Source: Desulfovibrio fairfieldensis (lineage in GTDB: Bacteria; Desulfobacterota; Desulfovibrionia; Desulfovibrionales; Desulfovibrionaceae). Taken from it: DNA of 64,000 bases. How positions within the stretch are numbered: the stretch's first letter is position 1; each line of letters begins with the position of its first letter. The DNA lies in assembly GCF_001553605.1 (NCBI RefSeq), contig NZ_CP014229.1, positions 3,562,501 to 3,626,500 on the forward strand. Reading direction: 5' to 3'. Of the stretch, positions 8,372-16,276 are shown piece by piece. The position numbers were made by a program, and so were the translations under genes. A model generated the notes under the pieces. That model was given only the letters and a program-made list of their open reading frames with translations, did no database searches and was not told the DNA's origin.

Positions 8372-8520
8372 AGGGCCTGTTAACGCTATGCCTTTTTGCC
8401 CTCCTGCCGCGTCAGATTTCACCTGCTTTTTCGGTCGAGTACCAGAAGAGTACACTCCCTCAAAGCAGGTTTATCTTCCTTGCAGGCGAACAAAAATTCT
8501 ATAGTGTTAACAGACCCTAG
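8368..8520. repeat. Palindromic intergenic element, copy 2
   Basis: Termini CTAGGGCCTGTTAACGCTAT and, inverted, the same with two changes bound ~150 bp. The interior GTCGAGTACCAGAAGAGTAC matches the inverted interior of the element at 157-356. It is non-coding. Confidence 0.55.
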
Positions 8521-8530
8521 TGCCATGTAA

Positions 8531-8566
8531 AAAGCCCGGCCGGGAAAATCTCGGCCGGGCTTTTTT
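8531..8566. terminator. Rho-independent terminator
   Basis: AAAGCCCGGCCG pairs with CGGCCGGGCTTT across a GGAAAATCT loop and ends in T6. The A-run on the other side makes it potentially bidirectional. Confidence 0.85.
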
Positions 8567-8683
8567 GCGTCCGAGCGCCGTCCGCCCTGGCAGGCGCGGC
8601 GGACAATGGAATCAGCACCTGTATTGGTGGAATGTTTTCACAAAGTCCGTGCACTCTGCTATGGGTGACGGCTTTTTTACTGT

Positions 8684-8713
8684 TGATACCATATATATTG
8701 CAATTTGGTATCA
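8684..8713. promoter_or_regulatory. Inverted repeat TGATACCA-N14-TGGTATCA upstream of the dicarboxylate operon
   Basis: These 8-bp perfect arms lie 271 bp before the transporter start in an AT-rich leader (8573-8983) with no credible gene. Size and position suit an operator or an upstream activator site. The convergent sigma-54 activator at 16277-17659 is one candidate binder; this is inference. Confidence 0.45.
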
Positions 8714-8983
8714 CAGGTATAACAGGCATGAAAGAATTGTGATTTTTTACGCAACATGCGGATTTATAAAATTTTTTTCTCTATCTATCACGGTATGCTT
8801 GAAAAAAACATAAAAGTTGAGCAGTCATTCAACAAAAGGGGGTTGTCAGTATCGTTTCCGTATGCAATGCTTTTCCATCTTTTTCAAGTCATTCCGGCCA
8901 GCAGTGCGCCGGAGGCCGTGTGGACCCCGTTGGCGGCATGCGTGCGGGGACGCCTTCAACTCTGAAACTTTGGAGGTTGACGG

Positions 8984-10336
8984 ATGAAACGGTTCTTTTT
9001 CCCGGCAGCGATGCTGCTGATCCTGGCTGTGTTGCTGGCGGGGCAGGACGCTCTCGCCGCCACGGGCATGGGCATAAAACTGCCTGAAGACCCCACCAAG
9101 GCCTATATTACTCTGGGCATCCTGGTAGCGGCGGCGGTCATGTTTTTCACCGAAATCGTACCCCTGCCCATCACCGCCCTGCTGGTGCCGGTGGCGCTTT
9201 CCCTGACGCACGTCATTACCTCCAAGGTGGCCTTCAGCTATTTCGGCGATCCCACGGTCATTCTGTTCATGGCCATGTTCATCGTGGGCGAAGCCACGTT
9301 CATTACCGGCTTCGCGGACAAGGTCGGCGCGCTGGCCGTGCGGCTCTCCAAGGGCAATACCGTGCTGCTGCTGGTTTACACCATGGCCGCCGTGGGCCTG
9401 CTCTCCACAGTGCTGTCCAACACCGGCACCACAGTGGTGGCCGTGCCCATGATTCTGGGCATGTGCATCAAGGCCAAGCTGGCGCCGGGCAAGGTGCTTA
9501 TGCCCGTGGCCTTTGCCTCCTCCCTGGGCGGCACCGTGACCCTGGTGGGCACGCCGCCCAACGGCATCATCAACTCCATGCTGGCCCAGACCGGCCAGAC
9601 GCCTTTCGGCTTCTTTGAATTCGGCCTGATCGGCATTCCCCTGCTGGTGGTGGGTCTGGCCTATTACGGCCTCATCGGCCACCGCTTTCTGCCCGAAGGC
9701 CGCCAGATGGACGACGATATCGTCACCGAGGGCCAGACGCGCCGTGAAAACAAGATGTGGTACTCCATCGCCATTTTCGCTTTTGTGGTCTTCATGATGG
9801 CCAGCGAACTCATGCCCCTGACCACCGCCGCCATACTGGGCGCCTGCCTGATGGTCATCTCCGGCTGCATGACCATGCGCGAGGCCTTCCGCAGCGTGGA
9901 CTGGACCACCATCTTCCTCTTCGCGGGCATGCTCTCCATGTCAGCCGCCATGGCCAAGTCCGGCGCGGCCGCCATCGTGGCCAACGCCGTGGTGAGCATG
10001 GTTTCCGACCCCTGGATGCTCATGCTGGTCTGCTGCGCGCTCACCGCCCTGATCACCAACTTCATGTCCAATACGGCCACAGCCGCGCTCATGGCCCCGC
10101 TGGCCCTGCCCATCGCCCTGGCCAGCGGCATTTCGCCCCTGCCCATCACCATGGGCATCGCCATGTCCGCCTCGGCCTGCTTCCTGACGCCCATCGCCAC
10201 TCCGCCCAATACCATCGTTTTGGGACCGGGCAAGTATAGCTTCCTGGACTATGTCAAGGCCGGCTGGCCGTTGCAGCTGATCACCCTGCTCATGTGCTGG
10301 CTGCTCATTCCCATGATCTGGCCTTTCCATCCGTAA
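8984..10336 (+). CDS. DASS/SLC13-family anion (dicarboxylate) transporter
   Basis: This 450-aa inner-membrane protein has a signal-like first segment (residues 1-25) and about eleven further hydrophobic helices. DASS repeats are visible as SNTGTTVVAVPMILG (first half) and NFMSNTATAALMAPLA (second half). The motif ATPPNTIVLGPG near the C-terminus matches the family's Na+/substrate site. It likely imports C4-dicarboxylates (malate, fumarate or succinate), judging from the fumarase and fumarate reductase genes immediately downstream on the same strand. Sulfate or another anion cannot be excluded. The ATG at 8984 follows GGAGG. Confidence 0.85.
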   Translation: MKRFFFPAAMLLILAVLLAGQDALAATGMGIKLPEDPTKAYITLGILVAAAVMFFTEIVPLPITALLVPVALSLTHVITSKVAFSYFGDPTVILFMAMFIVGEATFITGFADKVGALAVRLSKGNTVLLLVYTMAAVGLLSTVLSNTGTTVVAVPMILGMCIKAKLAPGKVLMPVAFASSLGGTVTLVGTPPNGIINSMLAQTGQTPFGFFEFGLIGIPLLVVGLAYYGLIGHRFLPEGRQMDDDIVTEGQTRRENKMWYSIAIFAFVVFMMASELMPLTTAAILGACLMVISGCMTMREAFRSVDWTTIFLFAGMLSMSAAMAKSGAAAIVANAVVSMVSDPWMLMLVCCALTALITNFMSNTATAALMAPLALPIALASGISPLPITMGIAMSASACFLTPIATPPNTIVLGPGKYSFLDYVKAGWPLQLITLLMCWLLIPMIWPFHP

Positions 10337-10358
10337 GCCGTTCCGGCGGAGAGAGAAT

Positions 10359-11204
10359 ATGAAGGAAATTCACGTTACTACCATTACGGAGGCCGTGGCC
10401 GGTCTGGCCGTGGAAGCCTGCTGCCGCCTGCCCGAGGACATGGTTGAGGCCATGCGGGCGGCCCGCGCCCTGGAGCCGTCGCCGGTGGGCCGGAACATTC
10501 TGGACCAGATCCTGGAAAACGCGGCCATCGCGGCGCGCGAAACCATGCCCATCTGCCAGGATACGGGCCTGACCGTGGTTTTCGCCGAGGTGGGGCAGGA
10601 TGTGCGCATTGTGGGCGGCGGCTTTGAGGACGCCGTCAACGAAGGCGTGCGCCGGGGCTATGTGGACGGCTATCTGCGCAAATCCTGCGTGGCTGAACCG
10701 CTCTTCGAGCGCAAGAACACCAGGGACAACACCCCCGCCGTTATCCATACGCGCATTGTGCCCGGCGACAGCCTGCGCCTGCGCCTCGCGCCCAAGGGCG
10801 CGGGCTCGGAAAACAAAAGCGTGCTGAAAATGCTGGTGCCCGCCGACGGCATCGAGGGCGTGCGCCGGGTGGTGCTGGACGCGGTGCTGGCCGCCGGTCC
10901 CAATTCCTGTCCGCCCCTGGTGGTGGGCGTGGGCCTGGGCGGCACCATGGAAGTGGCGGCCATCTGCGCTAAGAAAGCCGCCGCGCGCGATCTGGAAAGC
11001 GTCAACCCGGACCCGCGCTACGCGGCCTTTGAACGGGAACTGCTGGAAATGATCAACAAGACCGGCATCGGTCCGCAGGGCCTGGGCGGCCTGACCACGG
11101 CCCTCAAGGTGCATGTGGAGTGGGCCCCCACCCACATCGCCTCCCTGCCCGTGGCCGTGAACATCAACTGCCACGCGGCCCGCCATGCGGAAGTCGTACT
11201 CTAA
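10359..11204 (+). CDS. Class I fumarate hydratase, alpha subunit
   Basis: This 281-aa protein matches the N-terminal half of class I (4Fe-4S) fumarases and TtdA. It shows MPICQDTGLTVVFAEVGQD with a cluster cysteine, NTPAVIHTRIVPGD, and KGAGSENKS with further conserved residues. With the beta subunit it interconverts fumarate and malate and is oxygen-sensitive. L-tartrate dehydratase has the same fold, but the fumarate reductase genes next door favour fumarase. The start follows GGAGAGAGA, 22 bp after the transporter stop. Confidence 0.9.
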   Translation: MKEIHVTTITEAVAGLAVEACCRLPEDMVEAMRAARALEPSPVGRNILDQILENAAIAARETMPICQDTGLTVVFAEVGQDVRIVGGGFEDAVNEGVRRGYVDGYLRKSCVAEPLFERKNTRDNTPAVIHTRIVPGDSLRLRLAPKGAGSENKSVLKMLVPADGIEGVRRVVLDAVLAAGPNSCPPLVVGVGLGGTMEVAAICAKKAAARDLESVNPDPRYAAFERELLEMINKTGIGPQGLGGLTTALKVHVEWAPTHIASLPVAVNINCHAARHAEVVL

Positions 11205-11218
11205 GAGGAGGGCGAGAC

Positions 11219-11782
11219 ATGTCCGACGATCAGGTCAAACGCATCCGCGCCCCTTTTGACGACGCCACGGCGCACTCCCTGAGGGCCGGAGACAGGGTGC
11301 TGATTTCCGGCGTTATTCTGGCCGCGCGCGACGCGGCCCACAAGCGGCTGGTGGAGACACTGGACCGGGGCGAAGCGCTGCCCGTGGACCTGCGCGGCGC
11401 TGTCGTCTATTACGTGGGCCCCTCGCCCGCCAAGCCGGGCCAGGCCATCGGCGCGGCCGGACCCACCACTTCGGGCCGCATGGACGCCTATACGCCCCGG
11501 CTGCTGGATCAGGGCCTCAAGGGGATGATCGGCAAAGGCTACCGCAAGCCGGAAGTGGTGGAAGCCATGAAAAAGCACGGCGTGCCGTATTTGGCCGCCG
11601 TGGGCGGCGCGGGCGCTCTCATCGCCCGCAGTATCAAAAAGTACACCGTGCTGGCCTATGAGGATCTCGGCCCCGAGGCCGTGGCCGCCATGGAAGTGGA
11701 GGATTTCCCGGCCATCGTGGTCATCGACAGCCTGGGCGACAATTACTACGAAACGGGCCAGGCCCCGTATCGGCAGTTGTAG
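11219..11782 (+). CDS. Class I fumarate hydratase, beta subunit
   Basis: This 187-aa protein matches the C-terminal swivelling domain of class I fumarases (TtdB-like). It shows GDRVLISGVILAARDAAHKR near the start, the conserved GPTTSGRMDAYTP, and AVGGAGALIARSIK. It pairs with the alpha subunit 14 bp upstream to form the split enzyme found in many anaerobes. The ATG at 11219 follows GAGGAGGGCGAG. The length is normal for this subunit. Confidence 0.92.
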   Translation: MSDDQVKRIRAPFDDATAHSLRAGDRVLISGVILAARDAAHKRLVETLDRGEALPVDLRGAVVYYVGPSPAKPGQAIGAAGPTTSGRMDAYTPRLLDQGLKGMIGKGYRKPEVVEAMKKHGVPYLAAVGGAGALIARSIKKYTVLAYEDLGPEAVAAMEVEDFPAIVVIDSLGDNYYETGQAPYRQL

Positions 11783-11855
11783 CGGCTTGGCGCGCCGGGC
11801 CATTCCGGTGCGCCGCCGTGTCCGCAATACGGAATACTTTCCTAAAGGAGTTGCT

Positions 11856-12485
11856 ATGGCGCCAATGAGATCCCCCGCCGACGCCCGGACCCGCCTGGAT
11901 TTCTGGCAAGCCGCGTCCGGCGCGCTGCTGGCCCTTTTCGTCTGTATCCATCTGCTGCTGGAAGGCAGCGTGGTGATCAGCCCCGCGCTGACCAACGGCA
12001 TCGCCTGGCTGCTGGAAGCCACCTTTCTGACCCAGATCGTGGCCCCGCTCATCGTGCTGCTGGTGATTTTCCACTTCTGGATCGCGGCTCGTAAAATGCC
12101 CTTCCGCACCAATGAGCTGGGCATTTTCGTGCGCCACAGCAGAAGCCTGCGCGAAGCCGACACCTGGCTCTGGCTGGTGCAGGTCTTTACCGCCGTGGTC
12201 ATTCTGGTGGGCGTGTTCTTCCATGTCTACACGGTCATGACCAACCTGCCCATCAACGTGGCGGGCAGCGCCAAGCGCCTGCACGACGGTTGGCTGGCCT
12301 TTTACGTGGTCTTTCTGCCCTGCGTCATTCTGCACACGGGCGTCGGCGTGTACCGCCTGGCCGTGAAGTACGGCGTGTGCACCAAGGCCGAGCGCGCCCG
12401 TTGGCGCAGGTGGATATGGATTGTCATGGGCTGTTACCTTGTGCTCGGCGTGCTGGCTCTGACCCGCGTCTGGTTCCTGGGATAG
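11856..12485 (+). CDS. frdC: Fumarate reductase/succinate dehydrogenase cytochrome b subunit
   Basis: This 209-aa integral membrane protein has five predicted helices. Histidines inside or next to them (FVCIHLLLEG, VIFHFWIAAR, VFFHVYTVM, CVILHTGVGVYRL) fit the two b-type hemes of the epsilonproteobacterial/Desulfovibrio-type quinol:fumarate reductase. It anchors FrdAB and exchanges electrons with menaquinol. The ATG at 11856 follows AAAGGAG; gene order C-A-B matches Wolinella-type operons. Confidence 0.9.
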   Translation: MAPMRSPADARTRLDFWQAASGALLALFVCIHLLLEGSVVISPALTNGIAWLLEATFLTQIVAPLIVLLVIFHFWIAARKMPFRTNELGIFVRHSRSLREADTWLWLVQVFTAVVILVGVFFHVYTVMTNLPINVAGSAKRLHDGWLAFYVVFLPCVILHTGVGVYRLAVKYGVCTKAERARWRRWIWIVMGCYLVLGVLALTRVWFLG

Positions 12486-12494
12486 GGGGGGCGT

Positions 12495-14351
12495 ATGCGT
12501 GTTTTTCAAAGTGATGTTCTCTGCATGGGCGCCGGTCTGGCCGGGGAGCGCGTGGCCGTGGAAGCCGCGCAGGCGGGCTTCAGCGTCATCTGTCTGAGTC
12601 TGGTGCCGCCCCGGCGCTCCCATTCCTCGGCGGCCATGGGCGGCATGCAGGCGGCCCTGGGCAATTCCATCATGGGCGACGGCGACAGCCCGGAAATCCA
12701 TTTCAACGACACGGTCAAAGGCTCGGACTGGGGCTGCGACCAGGAGGTGGCCCGCCTGTTCGCCAAGACCGCGCCCATCGCCATGCGCGAAATGGCCTGG
12801 ATGGGCGTGCCCTGGAGCCGGGTGGTGCCCGGCGAGCATACCTATTACAAGGGCGGCAAACCCTTTCAGGCCACGGAAAAGGCCGAGAACGAAGGGCTGA
12901 TCCATTCCCGCGCCTTCGGCGGCACGGCCAAATGGCGCACCTGCTACACTTCGGACGGCACGGGCCATGCCGTGCTCTTCACCCTGGACAACCGCCTGCT
13001 GCAACTGGGCGTGGACGTGCACGACCGCGTGCAGGCCGAGGCCCTGGTGCATGACGGCGAGCGCTGCATGGGCTGCGTGGCCCGTGATCTGCGCACCGGC
13101 GAGCTGGTGGGCTATTTCGCCAAAGCCACGCTTATCGCCACGGGCGGTTACGGGCGCATCTACCGGGCCACCACCAACGCCGTGATCTGCGACGGCGGCG
13201 GCCAGATCACCGCCCTGGACACGGGCGTGGTGCCGCTGGGCAATATGGAGGCCGTGCAGTTCCATCCCACGGGCACGGTGCCTACGGACATTCTGGTGAC
13301 CGAGGGTTGCCGGGGCGACGGCGGCACCCTGCTGGACGTCAACGAATACCGCTTCATGCCCGACTACGAGCCGGAAAAGGCCGAACTGGCCTCGCGCGAC
13401 GTGGTTTCCCGCCGCATGACCGAGCACATGCGCAAGGGCTTCGGCGTGCCCAGCCCCTACGGCGAGCATCTCTGGCTGGACATCCGCCATCTGGGCGAAA
13501 AGCACATCACCACCAATCTGCGGGAAGTCTACGACATCTCCACGCACTTCCTGGGCGTGAACCCCATCCATCAGCTTATCCCGGTGCGGCCCACCCAGCA
13601 CTACAGCATGGGCGGCGTGCGCATCAACAAGGACGGCCACGCCTACGGCCTCCAAGGCCTGTTCGCGGCGGGCGAGGCAGCCTGCTGGGATATGCACGGC
13701 TTCAACCGCCTGGGCGGCAACTCTCTGGCCGAAACCATCGTGTCGGGCCGTGTTGTGGGCAAGAAGCTTGTGGAGTTCCTGCAAGGCTATGAATGCGTGT
13801 TCTCCACGGCGGCCATGAGCGACGCGACGGCCAAGGTGCGCGAGCGCATCGAAAACCTGCTTCGGGGCACGGGCGACGATTGCTACACCCTGCGCAACGC
13901 CATGCAGGACATAATGATGGAGCACGTGGGCATCTTTCGCAACGGCAAGGATCTGGAAGCCGGTGTGGCGAAACTCCAGGACCTGCTGGAGCGCAGCAAG
14001 AACATGCGCCTGCGCGGCGGCAACATCCCCGGCCCCCACGGCGAGCTTTCCATGGCCCTGCGCGTGCCGGGCATGCTCAAGCTGGCCCTGTGCACGGCCT
14101 ACGGAGCGCAGCAGCGCACCGAGAGCCGGGGCGCGCACGCCCGCGAGGACTACCCCGAGCGCAACGACAAGGACTGGCTGGTGCGCACCCTGGCCACCTG
14201 GAAGGAGGGCGACAGCCTGCCCACCCTCAACTATGAAAAGGCCACGCCGTTCTATATCCTGCCGCCCGGCGACAGAGGCTACGGCGGCGGCAAGATTATC
14301 CCCGGCGACATCGGGGAGGGCGAAATTGAGCCCTTTGCGCAAAAGGTCTAA
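12495..14351 (+). CDS. frdA: Fumarate reductase/succinate dehydrogenase flavoprotein subunit
   Basis: This 618-aa FAD subunit has the dinucleotide-binding start (MGAGLAGERVAVEAAQ) and the FAD-linking histidine region PRRSHSSAAMGGMQAAL. Active-site segments include QFHPTGTVPTDILVTEGCRGDGG, HYSMGGVRINKDG and FNRLGGNSLAETIVSGR. It reduces fumarate to succinate, or the reverse, on the inner face of the membrane. It starts 9 bp after frdC and ends 11 bp before frdB. A very long antisense frame here is a codon-bias shadow. Confidence 0.95.
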   Translation: MRVFQSDVLCMGAGLAGERVAVEAAQAGFSVICLSLVPPRRSHSSAAMGGMQAALGNSIMGDGDSPEIHFNDTVKGSDWGCDQEVARLFAKTAPIAMREMAWMGVPWSRVVPGEHTYYKGGKPFQATEKAENEGLIHSRAFGGTAKWRTCYTSDGTGHAVLFTLDNRLLQLGVDVHDRVQAEALVHDGERCMGCVARDLRTGELVGYFAKATLIATGGYGRIYRATTNAVICDGGGQITALDTGVVPLGNMEAVQFHPTGTVPTDILVTEGCRGDGGTLLDVNEYRFMPDYEPEKAELASRDVVSRRMTEHMRKGFGVPSPYGEHLWLDIRHLGEKHITTNLREVYDISTHFLGVNPIHQLIPVRPTQHYSMGGVRINKDGHAYGLQGLFAAGEAACWDMHGFNRLGGNSLAETIVSGRVVGKKLVEFLQGYECVFSTAAMSDATAKVRERIENLLRGTGDDCYTLRNAMQDIMMEHVGIFRNGKDLEAGVAKLQDLLERSKNMRLRGGNIPGPHGELSMALRVPGMLKLALCTAYGAQQRTESRGAHAREDYPERNDKDWLVRTLATWKEGDSLPTLNYEKATPFYILPPGDRGYGGGKIIPGDIGEGEIEPFAQKV

Positions 14352-14362
14352 GGGAGGCCGAC

Positions 14363-15148
14363 ATGGGACGCAATCTGACGTTTGAGATCTTTCGCTACAA
14401 TCCGCTGGATCCCCATTCCCAGCCTCACATGCAGACCTTTAACCTGGAAGAGCATCCCAGCATGACGCTCTTCATTGCCTTGAACATGATCCGCGAAACC
14501 CAGGACGCGAGCCTTCAGTTCGACTTCTGCTGCCGCGCGGGCATCTGCGGTTCCTGCGGCATGGTCATCAACGGCCGCCCGGGCCTGGCCTGCCATACCC
14601 AGACCTGCGATCTGCCCGCCCGCATCAGCCTGCACCCCCTGCCGGTGTTCAAGCTGCTGGGCGACCTTTCGGTGGATACGGGCACCTGGTTTCGGCATGT
14701 GGGCAAAAAGATCGAATCCTGGATTCACACAAACAAGGCCTTTGACCCGGACGCTCAGGAAGAGCGCATGGACAACGAACTGGCCACTCAGATCTTCGAG
14801 CTGGACCGCTGCATCGAGTGCGGCTGCTGTGTGGCGGCCTGCGGCACGGCGCGCATGCGCGAGGACTTTATCGGGGCCACGGCCATCAACCGTATGGCCC
14901 GTTTTTATATTGACCCGCGCGACAACCGCACCCCGGCGGATTATTACGACCTTATCGGCGACGACAATGGGGTTTTCGGCTGCATGGGCCTGCTGGCCTG
15001 CGACAACGTCTGCCCCAAACAGCTGCCCCTGCAGGACCAGCTGGGCATCATGCGCCGCATGGTGTCCGCCGAATCCGTGCGCGGCATTCTGCCGGAATTC
15101 CTGCGCAAAAAGCTCCAGGGTTGCGGTTGCGATCACACACGGGCATAA
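14363..15148 (+). CDS. frdB: Fumarate reductase/succinate dehydrogenase iron-sulfur subunit
   Basis: This 261-aa protein carries three Fe-S clusters. The [2Fe-2S] domain has FCCRAGICGSCGM and a later cysteine in LACHTQTCD. The [4Fe-4S] cysteines lie in CIECGCCVAACG and the [3Fe-4S]/[4Fe-4S] group in CMGLLACDNVCPK. It passes electrons between the cytochrome b hemes and FAD. It is the last enzyme gene of the operon and is followed by a GC hairpin at 15159-15178. Confidence 0.95.
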   Translation: MGRNLTFEIFRYNPLDPHSQPHMQTFNLEEHPSMTLFIALNMIRETQDASLQFDFCCRAGICGSCGMVINGRPGLACHTQTCDLPARISLHPLPVFKLLGDLSVDTGTWFRHVGKKIESWIHTNKAFDPDAQEERMDNELATQIFELDRCIECGCCVAACGTARMREDFIGATAINRMARFYIDPRDNRTPADYYDLIGDDNGVFGCMGLLACDNVCPKQLPLQDQLGIMRRMVSAESVRGILPEFLRKKLQGCGCDHTRA

Positions 15149-15158
15149 CCACGGAACG

Positions 15159-15240
15159 GCCGCCGTTACGCGGCGGCTTCAGCGTGATGACAAACCCCGC
15201 TTCGCGGGCTTTGCGCCGCCATCGACGCCAGAACCGTCGG
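15159..15240. repeat. Hairpin plus short intergenic repeat, copy 1 of family 2
   Basis: The hairpin GCCGCCG-TTACG-CGGCGGC (15159-15177) is followed at once by CTTCAGCGTGATGACAAACC and a GCTTCGCGGGCTTTGCGCC segment. The same order (hairpin, CTTCAG..TGATGACAAACC, GC-rich tail ending TTTGCGCC) recurs at 15991-16060. Confidence 0.5.
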
Positions 15241-15268
15241 GCGGAAATTCGCCAAAAGGAAGCATGCC

Positions 15269-15961
15269 ATGCTGATACTTGACTGGATGAAATCCAATGT
15301 GATCTCGGTTCCGCCGGACGCCTCCCTGCTCCAGTGCCGGAAGCTGTTCAAGGACAACCACATCGGCCGCCTGCCCGTGGTGGATGCGGACAAGATTGTG
15401 GTGGGCCTGATTTCCGCCTCGGACATCAACGCCTTCGCGCCCCAGCGCACCACGGGCCTTGAAATCCTGGAAGTGCTCGACATTCTGGGTGAAACCCCGG
15501 CCAAGCAGATCATGACCGTGGACCCGGTGACCATCAATTACAAGGGCACGGTGGAGCAGGCCGCCCAGCGTATGATTGAAAAGCGCGTGGCCTGCCTGCC
15601 GGTGGTCAATGACGAGGAAAAACTGGTCGGCATTCTCACCGAATGGGACATTTTCAAGGCCCTGGTCAGCATCAGCGGAGCCGCCATGCCCGAGGGCGTG
15701 GAAATGGCCTTCAAGCTGGAGAACAAGCGCGGCACCCTGCGCGAGATTCTGGATCTGCTCAAGGAATACGGGGTGCGCATTTCCACAGTGCTCTCGATCA
15801 TTTCCGACGACGGCATGCGCCAGGTGAAGATCCGCTTCTGGTCCGAAGACGCGGAGGCGGAAAATAAGGCCCTGGAAAAGCTCAAGGACCACGCCGGGCT
15901 GCGCTACTGGGCCCGTGGGGGCGAAGTCTATCTGCGCGACAAGCCGGATTTCAAACTCTGA
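15269..15961 (+). CDS. Protein with two CBS domains and a C-terminal ACT domain
   Basis: This 230-aa soluble protein has a CBS pair over residues ~1-130 (MKSNVISVPPDASLLQCRKLF, GRLPVVDADKIVVGLISASDI, KQIMTVDPVTINYKG, ACLPVVNDEEKLVGILTEWDI). An ACT-like segment follows from ~145 (KLENKRGTLREILDLLKEYG). CBS pairs bind adenosyl ligands and ACT domains bind small metabolites, so a sensing or regulatory role is likely. It lies 120 bp after frdB with its own GGAAG ribosome site and is followed by a strong terminator. The target is unknown. Confidence 0.8.
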   Translation: MLILDWMKSNVISVPPDASLLQCRKLFKDNHIGRLPVVDADKIVVGLISASDINAFAPQRTTGLEILEVLDILGETPAKQIMTVDPVTINYKGTVEQAAQRMIEKRVACLPVVNDEEKLVGILTEWDIFKALVSISGAAMPEGVEMAFKLENKRGTLREILDLLKEYGVRISTVLSIISDDGMRQVKIRFWSEDAEAENKALEKLKDHAGLRYWARGGEVYLRDKPDFKL

Positions 15962-15990
15962 GCTGGCGCAAAACGCCGCATCTGAATCAA

Positions 15991-16189
15991 AAGGCCGCCC
16001 ACTGGGCGGCCTTCAGACTGATGACAAACCACGCGAAGCGGGGTTTGCGCCACCAACGGCGGCTTAGCCGCCGGGTGGAAAGGCACGAAAATCAGTCGCT
16101 TAACGGCGCGGCAAAGCCGCGATCTGCTCCTGATTTTCGGGGCTGCCGACGTTGTCAACAGCCTCAAGGCCGCCCATCGGGCGGCCTTT
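15991..16189. repeat. Duplicated terminator hairpin bracketing a palindromic element
   Basis: The hairpin AAGGCCGCCC-N3-GGGCGGCCTT occurs twice, at 15991-16013 and 16166-16188, the second followed by TTGTTT. Between them lies a 152-bp block whose ends are imperfect inverted repeats (CTTCAGACTGATGACAAAC versus the complement of the right end near 16149-16166). The first hairpin terminates the CBS gene; the second also suits the convergent sigma-54 regulator gene. Confidence 0.6.
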
Positions 16190-16276
16190 GTTTGTGGCGG
16201 AAACGATATTCAACGCCCCGGCGGTTCAAGGGCGTCGGTCGGGCAATCAGCGGACGTGTTTTCAGGCCTGTTAAAT

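Noticed and set aside
8931..8946. Sigma-54 -24/-12 promoter for the dicarboxylate operon
   Set aside because: A GG-N10-GC spacing exists, but the surrounding bases fit TGGCAC-N5-TTGC poorly in GC-rich DNA.
11721..14342. 873-aa minus-strand open frame opposite frdA
   Set aside because: It is an antisense shadow of a high-GC gene: Gly/Ala/His-rich with no domain, and frdA on the other strand is certain.
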